Under the pieces are notes generated by a model. That model was not told the origin of the DNA. It saw nothing but the letters and a program-made list of their open reading frames with translations, and ran no database searches. Shown piece after piece: positions 1-10,479 of a DNA stretch of 36,804 nt. The translations under genes were made by a program, and so were the position numbers. This stretch comes from Diphasiastrum complanatum (Eukaryota > Streptophyta > Lycopodiopsida > Lycopodiales > Lycopodiaceae), in the NCBI GenBank assembly GCA_029204225.1, contig MU835733.1, positions 1 to 36,804 on the forward strand. Reading direction: 5' to 3'. Position 1 is the stretch's first letter; each line of letters begins with the position of its first letter.

Positions 1-494
1 CTGATTGGAGCTCCATTGGACTTGGCCTAAAATTCTGCAAATATTTTTGTACCATAAAAATATATTGAAGATTTAGCCAAAGGAACAAAGGGATGAAAAA
101 CCTCTAAATGCAAAGCTGACCAACATTAGACTGGCCTTATCCCTCATTTCAAACATATTTTGGTTACAATTTTTCTGATTGCGTTCCGAAACGATCATTC
201 CGGAACTGTTCCGGAAATCAGCATCATTCTGGATGGAAATGATGTAAGATTTTTTTTGAATTTTTTAGTGGAACTATGAAACCAATAAAGCTGAAGAGAA
301 ACTTCCACATGAAAGTTGAAACACTGATCCTTCATCACCAAATTTTTTTCACTATTTTTGAAACTTCTCGGAAAGCCAATATCGAGACAAAATGGGAAAA
401 CTGAAAATAAAACATTTCTCAAGCATGGACCACACATTTTTTCAGAACAAAACAAAGAAAAAATCATTTCTTGTATAGAAAAAAGAGGTCACCC
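1..494. other. No feature seen
   Basis: This is AT-rich sequence without a supportable gene. It probably belongs to a TLP intron because the third TLP exon is not found here. Confidence 0.4.
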
Positions 495-563
495 AGGAGC
501 ACAAGAAGGGGTCCTTTGACCTGGGTCTTTTGACCAGATCAAAGGACCCCTTCTTGTGCTCCT
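495..563. repeat. Near-perfect 69-nt hairpin
   Basis: Arms 495-519 and 539-563 are perfect reverse complements of each other (25 bp). The 19 bases between them fold further: c521-g524 pairs with c534-g537, then t526-c527 with g532-a533 around a TTTT loop. This leaves one mismatch (520/538) and one bulge (525). The whole thing is one long stem-loop, at the scale of a small inverted-repeat transposon or a pre-microRNA-like foldback. It lies 3' of TLP exon 2, probably in the gene's next intron. Confidence 0.85.
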
Positions 564-784
564 ACTTGCCCTTTTTCTATGAAATAGAAGAGATTAGAAC
601 TTTTTTATTTTAAAAAACGGGTTATTGTCAGTTTTCCCATGTTGTCTCTGATATTGGCTGAACAAAGGACCCCTTCGCATGCTCCTACTTGCCCTTTTTC
701 TTTATGAAGAAGAAAAGATTAAAACCTTTTTTATTTTGAAAAATGGGTTATTGTCAATTTTCCCATGTTATCTCTGATATTGGC
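541..784. repeat. Tandem duplication, about 123-bp period
   Basis: 541-658 and 664-784 are two diverged copies of the same stretch. Both begin AAAGGACCCCTTC, carry GCTCCTACTTGCCCTTTTTC and end with TCTCTGATATTGGC. The first copy supplies the right arm of the 495-563 hairpin. The second begins with the same arm sequence but has no opposing arm. Confidence 0.85.
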
Positions 785-1388
785 AAGTCTCAAGAATGGA
801 AATTTAACTGTAAGTTGCATTCTAAATGTAATTTGAAAAAAACTTCTGCTGCATCTCTCTACCAACTTTCTATTGCTCCTATTCCATGCATCCAAATCGG
901 GTTTCGCTCAGGTGTTGAGTTGAAAATTATAAGTTCTGTTTTCACAAGGTTAAAGCATTCCAAAACAATCTGTTCTGGAACAACTCTACAGCGGAACGTC
1001 ATTCTGATGCAACTTAGGCCCCCCACATCTCAACACTTGTAAACTCTCAACATGAAAAGGTATGGTGATATTAGAAGCCTGAAATATCAAACCATTGACT
1101 GTTAGCCAAAACACTTTGGTTGACTGCCTTTTGCAGCAGAAACGGTGCAATTGTTTAAGTTGAGTAGGAAAAGATCAACTAATGTATCACATAGATGTCC
1201 AAACATTTGTGATCAGTGTCGTGAATCGTTGCAGTCAGATTCTGTTGTTGTTCCACAACAGAATTACGTTGAAAAGAATATAATAGAACGGACACCACTT
1301 CAATTTACAATTCCATATTCTAATCTCCTGTGCATATTGCAAAAAGCGAGAGCATGAAGGTAACGATTCTGGATTGAGCGTGACATAC
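785..1388. other. TLP intron 2 start; no exon seen
   Basis: On the gene strand this follows the exon 2 donor. I looked for the next tubby-domain block and found none. The short open frames on either strand show no family motif. Confidence 0.45.
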
Positions 1389-1476
1389 TTGGAGACAAGC
1401 CTAGGTAGAGAGAGTATGATGATGCTGCTCGGTCGCGTTTTATGAAGCATTGAACAGTCGCATCTCGTGGACCAGG
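1389..1476 (-). CDS. Tubby-like F-box protein, exon 2 (start of tubby domain)
   Basis: This 88-nt exon continues the same gene. On the minus strand a pyrimidine-rich tract ending TTTTGCAG (AG at 1478-1477) is followed by codons for [20 protein letters not shown] and then YSLYLGLSP. That is the conserved opening of the plant tubby domain and joins in phase to the SLKQ end of exon 1. The exon ends at CCAA|GTATGT (donor GT at 1388-1387), leaving one base of the next codon. The usual continuation (the LLVENGKFLLSA-like block and the rest of the tubby domain) is not found between 1 and 1388 on this strand, so the second intron runs past the window edge and the gene is only partly present. The acceptor is clear; the donor is a good match but is inferred. 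Confidence 0.88.
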
Positions 1477-4330
1477 CTGCAAAATGAAAAAAAATATTTA
1501 GTATATTCAAAATGGCCCTCACATGCCTGTAAAGTACTTCATGAATGCATGAACGGATGTTTAAGGTTCACAACTTTAGTTTGGTTCAGTGCATGGTCCA
1601 CAAAAGTATCAAGATGCACAAGCATAAGTATCTACAGATGCATATTCTGATGGTTAAATGACTTCCCAACTTCGAATTAACCTAGCCAAAATCCTCTTTG
1701 AAAGCAAAAATTACAGTCAAATTCACAGAACAGCAATCACATGATTTTCTGCAATAGATCTGCAACAACAAGAGAGAGTGTATCAACCAAAGCCAACCCT
1801 TAACAAGACGAGCTCCAATGCACTAGGTGATACACCCACCACTAGGCCATTTACTTCAAGTATTGAAATAAGCTTGTGTCACATGCTCTAATCCAAGTAG
1901 AATGACCTGATTAATGCACGATATAAGGAAACCTTTATTAGAAGCCTTGATTACTGCTAGATCAGATCACATTTCCCCTTAACCAACTAGTCCTAAGTTC
2001 TCCGAACATGCACATTCTGCAATTCAAGTATATTGGAGGGGGTACATCCCAAATAAGCACACAGTAAAGCAAAAATCCAAAAGAGGAATAAAACAGGATA
2101 ACTATAGAAAATGAAAAAAACAAAAATGGAGCACGCTTAAGAATAAATATCAAAATGCTGGGCAGTTTAAAAAGCTTAAGATTTGCCAAGTGTAGTAATA
2201 TGCTTACTCTTTTCAAGCATATTAAGGCTGGTTCAGTTCAGATTGGCTGGCCAGTGACAATGTACAAATGTTGTCCATTTTTCACTGGTCTGATAGCTCT
2301 GCCCATTTCGGACTACATTCCACACAACCCCATGTGCTATGTTTGAGGTAGCACATTGCCTCTGCCACTCAGGGGTAACTGAGCCTCTTCCCATGGGCTG
2401 AGGAAAACTCCTTGATAACTCAATGATCACCTGCTAAGTGCAGAGTTTGGAGCAATCAGTGTAGATCATGGGAAAATAATTTTCCCTATCATCTCCTCCA
2501 GCCAGCCTATTTATCTCTCCATCTGAATCTCACTAGGATAATACATCCTCGGCATATCTACCAAAGATAAATGCAATGCCTAAGTGAAAAACTGTCTATC
2601 AAGAGGCATCGATGAGATCAAAACTCCAAATGGAAAGAGCACCAAAGACAAGCTTCACATATTTAATATTTTTCAGCAGCAGTGGATCAGCCTGCAGACT
2701 GAGTTCGAGGTAAATTCGTTTTAGCTGCAATTGTATACCTCAATACAAGGAAATTTGCATAGGGGAAAGCCTGCCCCAAGCTTTTTCGGTTCTACTAGCC
2801 CACGCCTGGGTTCTCAGTACCATGGAGGGCCCAAGTGCCCGGGGGGCCTACCCCAGCGTAAAAATAGGTGTATGAACCCTTTTTTTTCTTACCCATCTCA
2901 TTACGCCCATGAAACCCATGGGCTTTACAGGTGTTATGCCCCAGGTCAGCCGATGCTGAATTGTGTTTAAAATCTTATAAAATACAAAGAAAAACGGTCA
3001 GTACGTTTTAACATTAGTATGAAATTCTTCTCAGATTACCTGCAAAAAAATGCAAGGCAACAATCGTCTGCAGAAGATAATCCTCCAAAATCCATAATGA
3101 GAGATGTGAGATGAGAACAAGCTGAAAAGAACAACAACTTTCTTTGACAGGCAAAAAAGGTTTTCTGATCTTTGAAAGCAAAGCAAGCTAACCGGCTGGT
3201 CAAAATTCAGTCACTAGTACTGATTAAAGGATGGAAAAGAATGATGGCGAAGCAAAAGTGAAGCAAAAGTGCAGCAAAAAAATAAGCCCGCCAGTATGCT
3301 GTTCAACAATTGAAAGAGTACATTCCCCATATTACGATATGTCAAAAATAAGCAAACATCCTACTTCTCAATATCATACTTGAATCCTTATAAGTGGAGA
3401 TGCAAGGCTGGTTGCAATAAAGCTCTTGCTTCAAAAACAGCGAGTCAAACAGTTCTGAATAGAAAATTCTCCGAGATCTTTATGCAACACAAAACTTACA
3501 CTGCATAGTGCAAGGCAAAGCAGGAGAGTGCACCAACAGGTCATTCACAGAGATTCGAGTTCTCCAATACATTGATCACAGAAATTTCCAGATTGAAACA
3601 ACTTATCAGCGCTATGATTACTTTCATGATAGGGGAAAAGATAAATCATCCACACTCACAGGATTCCTGACACAGATAATCTATTGACAGCTAAACTTTC
3701 CTGATTCGCGCAGGCAAGAGAGGCCAACAGAAAATAACTCAAGAATAAACACAACGTAAAATGAAGAGGAGGATCGTGAGAAGTAGAACATGTCTGAAAG
3801 GGGTCTGGCCTCTGGTGTAGACAGCATGATACCAGGGACAAAATTGCACTTACCAGGTACTCGAATCTGAAGCGACCCTAAGAGTAAGATAATATGACTG
3901 CCACAAACTTTAAAACAGATAGCAATAGATTAAGCAAGGCAACACTATCTGTTTTAAAACGTCAACCTCCAAGAAACTAAATTCTTCCCGATGACAATTC
4001 CTGTCACGTTCTTTATATAATCTGGGATTGTGCGAATACATCGATCTGAAAAGCGACCTGAAAGCAATAGCTATCTTACCAGCGAGGAAAGCAACCCCAA
4101 TCTTAAACGACTTCCTGGCATAGATAGGCAACTAAAGAACGCCTTTCTTAAGCTTCCCTCTGAACCATTCCCGAAAGACAACACAGGTTGTCTTCTCCAT
4201 CATGACTCTAGAAAGTGAACCACAAAGAATAGCTTCTACCTGCCACAGGACTCGCATGCTACAGAACAATAGAACTATTAATAAAACTACTAGTGACAAA
4301 AGCATCCCAGTGCAAGGAAAACTCATGGAC
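1477..4330 (-). other. TLP gene intron 1 (2,854 bp)
   Basis: The intron is bounded by a GT at 4330-4329 and an AG at 1478-1477 on the minus strand and keeps frame between SLKQ and PGPRD. It is much longer than the introns usual in small plant genomes. It holds no second gene that I can recognise. A GC-richer patch at about 2750-2960 and a 14-bp perfect inverted repeat at 3909-3922/3945-3958 stand out from otherwise AT-rich sequence. Confidence 0.8.
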
Positions 4331-4717
4331 CTGTTTTAGGGATAAAGGAAACGTTAATTTTCCAGATAGCTCTGGAGCTTTGACAAGCTCCTTGGTGATC
4401 TCTCTCCAAGAGCTGCAGACGGCAGCACATGCCACAACGTATTTTCGAGATGGCCATGAGCTTTCACTGCTTTCAACCCGCTTGATAACTTCTGCAAGTA
4501 GCTCTGAGGGTAGATTGGCCCAATTACTTTGCTGGAAAATCATTTTCTGGAGATGTTTCTGGTCCAGTATTATACTGTGAGACTGCGATCTCCGATGGTA
4601 GGGTAATCTGACGTCGAAGCTTCTCCTAGAAAGGCTTCCAATGCCGGTCTTCAAGTCTTGAAAATCTCGTACGATACTTTTAAATGGCAACAAAGACGAC
4701 CTTTTACTTGTCGACAT
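4331..4717 (-). CDS. Tubby-like F-box protein, exon 1 (N-terminus and F-box)
   Basis: This exon encodes the first 129 residues of a plant Tubby-like protein. TLPs combine an F-box, which binds SKP1 in SCF ubiquitin ligases, with a C-terminal tubby domain that binds membrane phosphoinositides. The start is the ATG at 4717-4715; frame upstream opens only with a TTG. Visible landmarks are SIVRDFQD near residue 14, [13 protein letters not shown] (about 27-39), the F-box core [16 protein letters not shown] (67-82), [20 protein letters not shown] (89-108) and the family-typical [11 protein letters not shown] ending the exon. The codon after KQ falls at a CAG|GT donor (GT at 4330-4329), which is where plant TLP genes are split before PGPRD. 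The reading frame is open with no decay, unlike the transposon ORFs nearby, so this is probably a live gene. Which TLP paralogue it is cannot be told from this part. Confidence 0.93.
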
Positions 4718-5570
4718 GATGAATAGCAAATCGTCAACTTAAATGCAAAGCGTCAATGATCCTTACAGATCTGGAAACATAAAACACGCAGGATTATGTA
4801 GCCACAAATGTTCACACATTTTCTCAGCTTTTATCTGATCTTACAAAGCAAATCCTCCCAACTTAGAAAGTCTGGCATAGAAACTAGAGCCTTCCTTGCG
4901 TGATGTGCTATTCCAGGAGTTGGTCCATTTATTCCAGCAAATAATCTTGGAACTTGGCCGCTGATCTTAAACTCACATGCACATTATACGGTTTATACCG
5001 TCGAACATCGGCATCTATCGCAGGCCAGACAGATCACGCTCCTTCATGTCACCACCCCAAAAACTTACCTCGTTTGTCTCATATCTCCGAACCCCTACAC
5101 CTTTACCACCACACCACCATCTCAACAAGACTTTCAAGTTCCTACTATTATGTCACAACCATCATCACCCCCATCAGTGCATCTGCCATCACCTCCCCAA
5201 CCCCAAGCCAGCAAAGTCTGCAAGCAAAACAGTGTAAACAAGTCTATAATCCACCCACATGTGGCACAATTCCCAACCCTTGCTTTTGCTTTGCTGCCTT
5301 CTTCCCTGCCTGCCTGCCTGGGTGGAATATAGATATGATATAATTGTCTGTCTGCACGCTGCACCGACTTCTACACTAATAAGCCATCAGATATCTGCCC
5401 AGTGCCTCCCACTTCCCAGTTTTTGCTTTCATTGCTCTACCAATCATGAATACATCAATCCCCCACCTCCATCTCCCCTCCCCTCCATCTCCCCTCCTCT
5501 CTCCCTTCCTCGCATCCATCACCATACATTCTCATTAGAATAAGAAGAGAAATACAAAGACTTTTTCCTC
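4718..5570 (-). promoter_or_regulatory. TLP 5' region: candidate leader, leader intron and promoter
   Basis: This is the segment upstream of the TLP start codon. On the minus strand CAAACGAG|GTAAGT (GT at 5068-5067) is a near-consensus donor and TTTCCAG (AG at 4772-4771) a plausible acceptor, so a 298-nt intron inside the 5' leader (4771-5068) is possible. A TATA-like AT-rich stretch lies at about 5330-5342. Further up, 5459-5540 is strongly C/T-rich on the plus strand, hence GA-rich on the gene strand, a composition often seen around plant promoters and leaders. Open frames in this C-rich stretch on the plus strand are composition artefacts. No transcript evidence is available, so the leader intron is a hypothesis. 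Confidence 0.4.
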
Positions 5571-6171
5571 ACACCGCTTGTGTGCATACGTGCATACGCT
5601 AGGGCGGCTAGCCGCTAAAGGAGGGATAATGCCATAATGGTCCCCCTCCTTAGGCCCTTCCCTCAAGAAAGGGGGGGGGTGGGGGGGGGGGTGGGGCGGG
5701 GCGCATAAGGGTTTTCATGGGAGGGAAGCATGTCGCTTATTGGCACTTATTGGCCCGCGAGGGGGAGTAACGCCCGCTCCCGTGCCTATACGACACGTGG
5801 ATAGGATGCCAGGGCCCTCAAAATTTTCTTTGTGAGACCGCTCTCGCGGTTCCGAGCATCTTGCCTTGGCGCCACATGGGCAGGCAGGGAGGTGGGCACA
5901 GGCACAAGGTGGCACCGGGCAGGTATCTGGGGCGCCGGGCAGCTGGAGCACAAATTTTCCCCGAGCACCGTGCGTCACATTTACCATGTTGGATAACATC
6001 TATTTTCCTTTACATAAGAGAATAATGAAAAGTCTTTTTTATGACAAGATTTTCAAATGGAAAGGTCAATGAAAAATCCATTCCACCATATAAAAGTCAT
6101 ATGTATTTCATACCTTTCACCAAGAAAGTACATACATGCCCTTCAAATAGGCCTATAGTTTCGTAAGGAAA
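5571..6171. other. GC-rich intergenic block with long G tract
   Basis: The base composition changes sharply here. 5671-5701 reads as runs of 9, 11, 4 and 4 G separated by single T or C, enough for a G-quadruplex on the plus strand. Open frames at 5715-6072 arise from the GC-rich composition and show no protein family. A palindromic GGCGGCTAGCCGC-type motif near 5602 resembles the 6172-6197 palindrome. Confidence 0.5.
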
Positions 6172-6197
6172 GGGCTATCGCCCTAGGGCGGTAGCCC
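6172..6197. repeat. 26-nt near-perfect palindrome
   Basis: The sequence is symmetric about CCTAGG, with arms GGGCTAYCGCCCT and one mismatched pair. There is no spacer, so it could extrude only as a cruciform. Its function is unknown. Confidence 0.75.
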
Positions 6198-6303
6198 AAG
6201 GGTTGAAGCTCTTCAAAGGGGGAGGGCCCAAGGAGAGGGTCCCTCCCAAAGTGAAAACATTTCTTTTTGTCATAACTTTTGTTTACACGTCTTAAAAAAG
6301 GGA

Positions 6304-6354
6304 AATTTTTTTACATGCACTTTTCAAGTGCCGAAAGGTGCATGTAAAAAAATT
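6304..6354. repeat. Stem-loop with 22-bp arms
   Basis: Arms 6304-6325 and 6333-6354 are reverse complements with one mismatch and a 7-nt loop. The arm core is TTTTTTTACATGCAC. This is an isolated foldback with no gene attached. Confidence 0.8.
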
Positions 6355-6731
6355 GCTTTGGAAAAATAATTTGCACTTATTCCAACTAAGGAGGTGTATG
6401 TATGTCCTTCATAAAAACCTCAAAAACTGATTTTATGAAGATCATCTTACCAATGCTAATTTTGAATATTAACAAACTACATGTGACCACATTCCTACCA
6501 AGGTTGGCTCCCTATAGACTTGATGTATATCGCGATTATCCAATAGTTAATGTCTCCAACGTTTAAGTTCAAATCTTGGTGTCCGCCAATGCCCCATAGC
6601 ACACTTGCAATGCCTTTCGAGGGACTCTATACATTTCAAAGAAAGGCAATGAAATACTTGAAACTTTATATGAGTGCCAAACTTTTTGGCCTAGGCTTAC
6701 AAGCATCAATCATTGAAAACGTTGACGAATT

Positions 6732-6867
6732 ATGGAAGGAGCTGGGCACAGGCCATTTTGCCCAGTAAGGATTTCCAAAAAATATTGGGCGAGGCCCGGA
6801 GGGGCCGAGCCTAAATTTTTTTGAAAAGCCGAACGGGGCAGAATGGCCTGTGCCCAGCTCATTCCAT
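6732..6867. repeat. Foldback repeat with about 32-bp arms
   Basis: 6739-6763 and 6836-6860 are inverted copies (25 bp, one mismatch) containing GAGCTGGGCACAGGCCATT. Pairing extends outwards through TTCCAT with a mismatch, giving arms of about 32 bp. The 72-base centre holds a second GC-rich inverted motif (GGCCCGGAGGGGCC). The size and shape fit a small non-autonomous foldback element. No target-site duplication was established. Confidence 0.75.
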
Positions 6868-7590
6868 TGCGTAATGGAGTCTTTGACTTTTCCACATGCC
6901 ATTTACAAAGCATAATCAACAGTTTGGGATTTTTTGGACCAATGAGAAACTGCCACATGGCAGTCTGGCGCGCACAATCTGACACGGACTGACACACAGT
7001 CTGACGCGGACTGGAATGGGCTTCAAAATTTTGAATTTTTTTTAGAAAATTCAGTGACATTTTGTGCTTTTTAAAAAGCCCAAAAGTGGGCGTAATCAGC
7101 ACAAAGAATCCATTACGTTTTTGTATTTGATGTTTATTTCTAAGAAAATTAATTGATTTTAAATTTTCACGTTCTATAATGCCACCATGTGTATTTAGGT
7201 CTTCTTAAATAATGTGGACTAATTTTGAGGAGAAATCCAACACAAAGTTTACAAAAATGTGAATGCCAAATGTATATGCTAATTTTGAAAAAGTTTCTTC
7301 TTCACATGCAAAGTTGCAACATGCAAACATTTCTCTTGCCTGGAGAATCTTGTGGATTTAGGACTGCACAAATACAAAAGCTCATTCTTGCATGCTAGAT
7401 TGACATTATGAAGGCGTTAATGAATTGAAGAAAAGATGCATAGATGAAAAGGGACATCATCCTATTTTTAATGTCCATAACTATGAGGAAAAAGGATCTT
7501 TTCTGGTGTCTCTCTGCTAGAGAGATCCACTAAAGTGAGCCCACCTCTCTATATCTCTCTCTGGGTCCACTCAAGCCTATATGGTAGAGC
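6868..7590. other. Intergenic; nothing recognised
   Basis: This AT-rich stretch has no gene motif. A short CT-rich patch lies near 7535-7565, just before the repeat at 7607. Confidence 0.4.
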
Positions 7591-7606
7591 TCTGTTGGCT
7601 TGCCGC

Positions 7607-7719
7607 ACAAGCCTATGGTAGGCCGACATGGCTTGCCATGTGGCATGTGGCAAACCCCAAGCTTCCATGATTTGCCATGTGGTAACCTATGATAGGCTTG
7701 CTAGATAGTAGGCCTATGT
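7607..7719 (+). repeat. Dispersed repeat, copy 1 (second copy at 29181-29263)
   Basis: 43 bases at 7677-7719 match 29221-29263 in reverse complement with a single difference. A second 18-base block, ACAAGCCTATGGTAGGCC at 7607-7624, also recurs there, but in the opposite order relative to the first block. This permutation suggests that both are pieces of a tandemly repeated unit cut at different points. Confidence 0.8.
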
Positions 7720-8879
7720 CCTTCATGTACCAAATTTATCTATAAATCTGTTACCGATTTAGGACATAAATTATAATTCAAATTTGATCAGTGTAGAGTT
7801 ATCGATAGGACAAACAAGATCCTAGCACTCGGAAAGAGACATGGATACTTGCATAATTAAGTCATTGTTATTTTGCTACCAATCAAGCTTTGAATACTTA
7901 TGTTCACATCAATAAAGGATTATTCTGGCATTATAGACTTGGTCACTTGAATTATGCATCTATATCGACGAATATGCCTAAAAAGTCTATTATGCTTGAT
8001 CTCGACTATCCAGATAGGAATGTCAAATTACACGTTTGCCAAGACTGCATTGTCAGAAAGCAGGCTAGAAAACCTTTTAAATCAAGTCATCAGCATGTAG
8101 CTAAAGACCTGCTAGATATTGTACATATCGTGACATATGTGGCCCAATGTAGAATTTGTTATTGAAAGATGCCATGTATTTCATCACCTTTATCAATGAA
8201 TATTCTAGATGAACAACTGTATATTTTATCAAGCATAAATTCGAGGCATTTAACCCCTTCAAAAACATTCAAGGAGCATGCAGAGAAAGAAACTGGTAAA
8301 CAAATCAAAGCTCTAAGGTTAGACAATGGTGGAGAGTATATCGCAACTGAATTCAAGAAGTATTGCCTCAGTCAAGGCATCAAACAATAGTTCACAACAA
8401 TAGTTCATCACTCCTTATTCACCTCAGTTGAATGGGGTTGCCGAGAGAAAGAATCATACCTTAGTCGAATCAGCCAAGTGTATGCTTGCTCACACATCAC
8501 TACCCAACGCTTCTGGGCTAAAGTTATTTCCACTGTAGCTTACGTCCAGAATAGGACTAAAGCCCTCTCAAATAAAACACCTTATGAAGTTTGGACATGA
8601 TCCAAACCATTAGTGAAGAACTTAAGAGTATTCGTATGTATCGCCTATGTCCAGATCTCGAAAGAGACAAGGAAGAAATTTGACTTCTAAAGTATCAAAT
8701 CCTTTCACATTGGTTATGCTTCTTCAAATAATACCTACAAGTCGTATGATATTGATACCTTGAAGATATTCTTCAATAGAGATGTCGTCTTTATCGAGGA
8801 TCAGTTTATAAACTTTAAAGATAAGAGCAAAGTTCCATGCAAACCATCATCTACTCCTACCATTGACACAACAATTTAA
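7716..8879 (+). pseudogene. Ty1/copia pol fragment: protease end, GAG-pre-integrase, integrase
   Basis: This is a decayed copia polyprotein. Reading across frame changes gives YVLHVPNLSINLL (end of the protease region), then a frame beginning near 7747 with DLGHK and continuing VIDRTNKILALGKRHGYL. Next comes FWHYRLGHLNYASIS and CQDCIVRKQ, the HHCC zinc-binding domain of integrase (7920-8070). The integrase core shows LRLDNGGEY (8310-8340) with the catalytic Asp, and PQLNGVAERKNHTLVESA (8428-8480). The C-terminal block FFNRDVVFIEDQF is at 8770-8810. Stops and small insertions, including a duplicated ACAATAGTTCA at about 8385-8410, disable it. The first catalytic Asp block is not clearly readable. 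The element has no identified 5' LTR or gag, and a dispersed repeat abuts its 5' side. Confidence 0.85.
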
Positions 8880-10479
8880 GCCTTAGGTTCGAATGTGCCA
8901 ATAGTTGAACAACTATTCAACACCACGAATCCAAAGAGGATGTTACTGCTACTCATTAGTTTTCTATCACGTAATGAATCTCAAACATACCATCCGAGGA
9001 AGCATCATCACACTTACAATGTTGTACTATAATGACCCACATGCAACTGATAGAATTTTATTAGCACCATACATATTTGACATTGTTTATACCATTCAAC
9101 CACAAAAGTGACAATCATCGAGTCAAAATGAGAGTGATGAAAACCATACCTCAATGACTTTCGGATACAGTCAGTCTTTGGCCTAGGATGGCTCAAGCTA
9201 CACCACGGTGTTCCACTTTTGATGGTTGTACTACCAATGTAATCATAAGATGATTATCTATAAATATGTTAGTTATCAATAATGCAATAGCACCATTCCA
9301 TACCTACTATTATCACATATGTAGCCAAGTGGATGTTAGAACAAAACAATGAAAAAGTAGAGGAGAGTGAAGAGAGTGAAATTCATGTACTATTGATTGT
9401 AATATGAAATACACTACAACTTGAAGCTGTCAGATTTTTGTATGTTGTGTTTGTTTGATTAGGCTTATGTGTATTCGATCTGTTCACTCACGTCTCAATT
9501 TGAATTTGTTTGGTGAAACTCCACAAATATTTATGATCAGATATCATCAGTTCTTGAAGGCATTGTTAAAATGATTCCGCACGTTCAGCAATGCACAAAT
9601 ACAATAAATAGACTGATTAGAGCGATCTTTGAATTGCATCTATTAGAATTTGAATATGAATCTATTGTATTTTCGTTCAAGGGATTGTAAAATTCCAACA
9701 ATTTTCTCATTCCAAATAACTTGAGAACGAGTATTAGCTTATGTTATACCTAGGCATTAGTGCTCATTAAATTTCTTACAAATATTCAATTACTCACATA
9801 GATACTTTGACTCACAAGGACAAATTATGGGTTTTGACCTACTATCAAATTTAGCTTGATTGCGGAATTTAAATATGTAAGACAAAGTATTCATGGTGCC
9901 CCAAGTACATTGGTGTGCACGAACTGAGAAATGGCTAATGAAAGAAATTTTGTATTGCTTTATAAAAATCTCATGCCTTTCATTGTTTGCATATTATCCT
10001 TCTAAAAAATTTATGCTTTGCAACAAGTTGTATTTACACAAACAAGAGTTGATAACCAACTATTGCCACTCTTGCATTACCAGCTTATAAATCATATACC
10101 GTGTCTATAGTGATATTTGATTGGTATAAGAAAAAATGAATCATGAAAGTATTTTAGAATCGACTAAGATAGAAAAATTGGCAAACATCTTAGGTGGATA
10201 TATGCTTCAAGGAGCCATTTCCAGTTGTTGGCCCTTCACATCTTCGGCATCGCTTCGATGAATTTTTGCAATGGTGCGTACGAAAGGGGACCACAATTGG
10301 CTGCGCATTGTGGATTGCGAGTAGATTGGGCCAAATGCCGAGTGCATATCCTCAAGGAAACGGTTGTGTACCATCGTTCCAACCTCGAAATATTAACAAA
10401 TGACATGGTAGACAAGCGATGGTAGGTCCAGTACAAGGGAATTTGATCCACGATGGCTAGCGTTTTGAAGGTTTTATTT
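8880..10479 (+). other. Unrecognised stretch where copia reverse transcriptase should lie
   Basis: Between the copia integrase end and its RNase H tail there should be about 1.5 kb of reverse transcriptase. I see no copia RT motif here, not even a YVDD-like one. The stretch is AT-rich with short meaningless frames. Either the RT was replaced by unrelated DNA or the two copia pieces come from different insertions. Confidence 0.5.

Noticed and set aside
195-467. 90-codon minus-strand frame in the TLP direction
   Set aside because: I checked it as a possible TLP exon, but it contains no tubby-domain block.
2730-2970. GC-richer patch in the TLP intron as a hidden exon or SINE
   Set aside because: No protein motif, and no convincing polymerase III A/B box pair, was found.
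4954-5343. 129-codon plus-strand frame in the C/T-rich stretch
   Set aside because: The composition explains the Pro/Ser/Thr-rich product. It lies antisense in the TLP 5' region and has no recognisable family.
5715-6072. GC-rich open frames on both strands
   Set aside because: Overlapping frames without motifs in a GC-rich island; no start context or homology seen.
10194-10425. Overlapping 66-71 codon frames before the copia RNase H tail
   Set aside because: Three frames compete over the same bases, and none has a copia RT or other family motif.
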